Source: Sphingopyxis macrogoltabida (GTDB taxonomy: Bacteria; Pseudomonadota; Alphaproteobacteria; Sphingomonadales; Sphingomonadaceae). From it: 64,000 bases of DNA. Below are positions 63,705 through 64,000 of this stretch, in pieces. Both the position numbers and the translations under genes were made by a program. Each line of letters begins with the position of its first letter. Within the stretch, counting starts at the first letter, position 1. The DNA lies in the NCBI RefSeq assembly GCF_001314325.1, contig NZ_CP009429.1, positions 1,736,501 through 1,800,500 of the forward strand. Reading direction: 5' to 3'. The notes beneath the pieces are model-generated. The model was given only the letters and a program-made list of their open reading frames with translations. It was not told where the DNA came from and did no database searches.

Positions 63705-63938
63705 TCAGCCTTTGGGGGGAAGGGGGTCGTTGCCGTGGCTGTCGCTACTTGCGATCCGGCCGTCACGATTGTGAATGCGAAATTCGGTTGACTGATTACG
63801 GCTGATCTCGCGGCCCCGATCGATCGCCTCGCGCTTCGTGTCGTGATGGCTGCTCGCGCGAGCGCCACCACCACGTTTCACATCCCATCCGCCATCCGGG
63901 TTGGGCACCACATGATGAGTCTTTGGTCCTTTGGGCAT
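63705..63938 (-). CDS. DUF2188 small protein
   Basis: 77 residues from MPKGPKTHHVVPN, with GGAG seven bases before the start; ATGs at 63950 and 63953 are alternatives. THHVVPNPDGGWDVKRGG is the typical opening of DUF2188, and TKREAIDRGREISRNQSTEF, then IHNRDGRIASSDSHGNDP, completes it. Short proteins of this family often sit beside the ubiquitin-like operons and other defence genes. It is the first gene of the operon as seen in the window and starts 15 bases before the Ubl gene. Confidence 0.85.
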   Translation of the reverse strand: MPKGPKTHHVVPNPDGGWDVKRGGGARASSHHDTKREAIDRGREISRNQSTEFRIHNRDGRIASSDSHGNDPLPPKG

Positions 63939-64000
63939 CTTGTTCTCCATCACTGAAATCCGTTATTCTGCGAATCCGCTAATTAGCGTACTTCGATTTA

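Noticed and set aside
48954..64000. A third copy of the tRNA-Ser core to close the second element
   Set aside because: No copy of CACCCTGTCCGCCA was seen to the right of 48953, so the far end is not in the window.

Overview
The window is a piece of an alphaproteobacterial chromosome, most likely from the order Sphingomonadales (Sphingopyxis-like; inferred from gene content, order and high GC, not from a database match). Supporting points are the dusB-ntrB-ntrC-ntrY-ntrX-hfq-hflX cluster, a separate F0 sector operon with an added b' subunit, a lapA-pyrF-trpF-trpB-trpA-accD-folC run, fused ispDF, and frequent GTG/TTG starts with short gene overlaps.

Region 1 (1-42600) is ordinary core chromosome. 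It runs: tryptophan/pyrimidine/fatty-acid/folate genes and purB (minus strand, 157-7500); two secreted or periplasmic proteins, one with EF-hands; an Rnk-like factor and radC; the ydbH-ynbE-ydbL envelope lipid-transport operon (10054-13853); the F0 operon atpI-B-E-F'-F (14110-16672); rlmJ, carbonic anhydrase, lipA, a COQ10-like protein, a CinA-type amidase and ispDF; the nitrogen regulation cluster ending in a tandem-domain Hfq and HflX; mazG; then a minus-strand block of metallo-hydrolase, tatD, metG, holB, tmk, dacC, rlpA and a lytic transglycosylase. It ends with an FAD oxidoreductase and tRNA-Ser(UGA).

Region 2 (42695-48953) is a compact integrative element of about 6.3 kb in the 3' end of tRNA-Ser. 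The last 14 bases of the tRNA gene are repeated exactly at 48940-48953. The element carries a DUF433/PIN-type toxin-antitoxin pair, an HGG-motif protein overlapping another gene, an HUH-like replication protein, small DNA-binding proteins, an AlpA-like excisionase and a tyrosine recombinase. It resembles a phage satellite or small integrative plasmid.

Region 3 (48954-64000) starts at the repeated att site with a second tyrosine recombinase pointing the other way, so a second element appears to be stacked on the first; its far end is outside the window. It holds a sigma-region-4-like protein, a fused nucleotidyltransferase-HEPN protein, an IS110-family element broken by an IS256-family element (9-bp target duplication), a candidate structured RNA just after the IS110 gene, an unknown two-gene operon, a zeta-toxin operon with an unrecognised first gene, and an IS3-family element carrying a second IS3-family element inside it. 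The nested IS3 pair has replaced the middle of an anti-phage dCTP deaminase gene. At the right end is a minus-strand operon for a bacterial ubiquitin-like conjugation pathway: DUF2188, multiubiquitin-type Ubl, E2-like protein, JAB-E1 fusion and DUF6527. Region 3 therefore looks like a partly decayed defence island, and the ubiquitin-like operon appears to be its main intact system.
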